Shown here: positions 16,709-17,153 of the stretch, one piece after another
How the letters are laid out: every line of letters begins with the position of its first letter
Numbering within the stretch: the first letter of the stretch is position 1
NCBI GenBank assembly: GCA_025769875.1
Contig: JAGFNK010000978.1
Span: forward strand, 1 to 17,153
Direction of reading: 5' to 3'
DNA length: 17,153 bases
Source: Russula earlei
Lineage: Eukaryota; Basidiomycota; Agaricomycetes; Russulales; Russulaceae
Notes under the pieces: model-generated
What the model was told of the DNA's origin: nothing
The model's database searches: none
Seen by the model: the letters and a program-made list of their open reading frames with translations, nothing else
Made by a program: the position numbers and the translations under genes

Positions 16709-17153
16709 TGTCATGAACCATTCTCCGGAGAGGGCCCTTGAAGGACCCTTCCTTATAGGAGGAAACCCAGCCTCTATGGTGTCACCCTGTTCACACCAGC
16801 AAAAGGGGTGAGTAGAGGTGTCCACAATATCGCGCGCGCATTGTTGCGCGAGCGATTCTCGGCACAATCGACATACAGCAAGCCCCACTTAAAGGCAACC
16901 CTTCTAGCAACAAAAGACAGCATTAGGGCCTTCCTAAGGACCCTTTGGAACGACCCTAGGAACTCTACAATAGGTACTAACCTGGTATCAAAGGCCCTAC
17001 AACGCGTTATTAGACCAACTCTAATAACTATAGAACGAACTATAAGGCAACACTAAGGACCTTAATAGAAGTATTAGGGTCGACTCTAAGGACCCTAATA
17101 GAACTATATAAGGGCCTTATAAGATAACACTATTCCTAACCAAACTACAAGTC
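16709..17153 (+). mobile_element. Family C LTR, right copy, runs off right edge
   Basis: It begins TGTCATGAACCATTC where gypsy homology stops and aligns with the reverse complement of 232-676. It retains CG-rich patches (for example near 16831-16855) that read with TG/CA in the left copy. TATATAAGG lies at 17105-17113. The window ends in the presumed R region, so solo versus full element is undecided. Short frames here are not genes. Confidence 0.85.
17105..17113 (+). promoter_or_regulatory. TATA box of right family C LTR
   Basis: TATATAAGG about 400 bp into the LTR, in a U3 rich in AGGACC and CCTAATA words. It is conserved with 272-280 on the minus strand. Confidence 0.6.

Noticed and set aside
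16808..17056. 82-codon frame in the right LTR
   Set aside because: It lies wholly in the U3 of the family C LTR, and the aligned left copy does not preserve it as a protein.
1..17153. One giant 16-kb transposon with inverted terminal repeats
   Set aside because: The inverted ends are LTRs with internal TATA boxes and TG starts facing unrelated flanks. The DNA between them belongs to several distinct elements with their own boundaries.

Overview
This 17.2 kb window looks like transposon-dense, repeat-silenced nuclear DNA from a filamentous basidiomycete, probably Agaricomycetes. The evidence is a fungal-type Ty1/copia polyprotein, a Ty3/gypsy element with the gag/pol signature I associate with Agaricomycetes, a two-gene PIF/Harbinger DNA transposon with roughly 50-nt GT-AG introns, and widespread CpG loss with C-to-T/G-to-A nonsense and missense changes. 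I see no host gene, no RNA gene and no CRISPR array. The organism assignment is inference; no species-level marker is present.

The window is a nest of transposons. The oldest layer is one copia element: LTR ending at 3240, primer site at 3241-3255, gag-pol from about 3245. Its reading frame can be followed through four later insertions up to 13298. (1) A 1260-bp CpG-rich solo LTR, family A, minus strand, 5358-6617, splits the integrase C-terminus, with a 4-bp duplication ACGA. (2) An 828-bp solo LTR, family B, minus strand, 6880-7707, has a perfect 5-bp duplication CAATC. (3) A PIF/Harbinger transposon, 8547-12611, has about 172-bp terminal inverted repeats and a TTA duplication, and splits the reverse transcriptase. 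It carries a Myb/SANT-like gene (plus strand) and a DDE transposase gene (minus strand). The transposase is itself broken by a second family B solo LTR at 10418-11246, plus strand, with duplication CAGGG. (4) A Ty3/gypsy element starting at 13299 cuts off the copia RNase H region.

The gypsy element runs 5' LTR, primer site, gag with zinc knuckle, protease and reverse transcriptase. It is cut at 16709 by a family C LTR that runs off the right edge. A second family C LTR in opposite orientation fills 1-676, so both window edges lie in the same repeat. Between 677 and about 2600 there is gene-free DNA with a decayed 110-120 bp tandem array and two pyrimidine tracts.

The genes do not act together as a pathway; all are inactivated transposon genes. 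The notable signal is molecular-clock-like: where two copies of an LTR family can be compared (B, C), the more buried or older copy has TG/CA where the other keeps CG, while the family A LTR is still dense in CpG. Frames are largely intact and are broken mostly by transitions, which fits methylation-linked deamination of silenced repeats rather than random indel decay.
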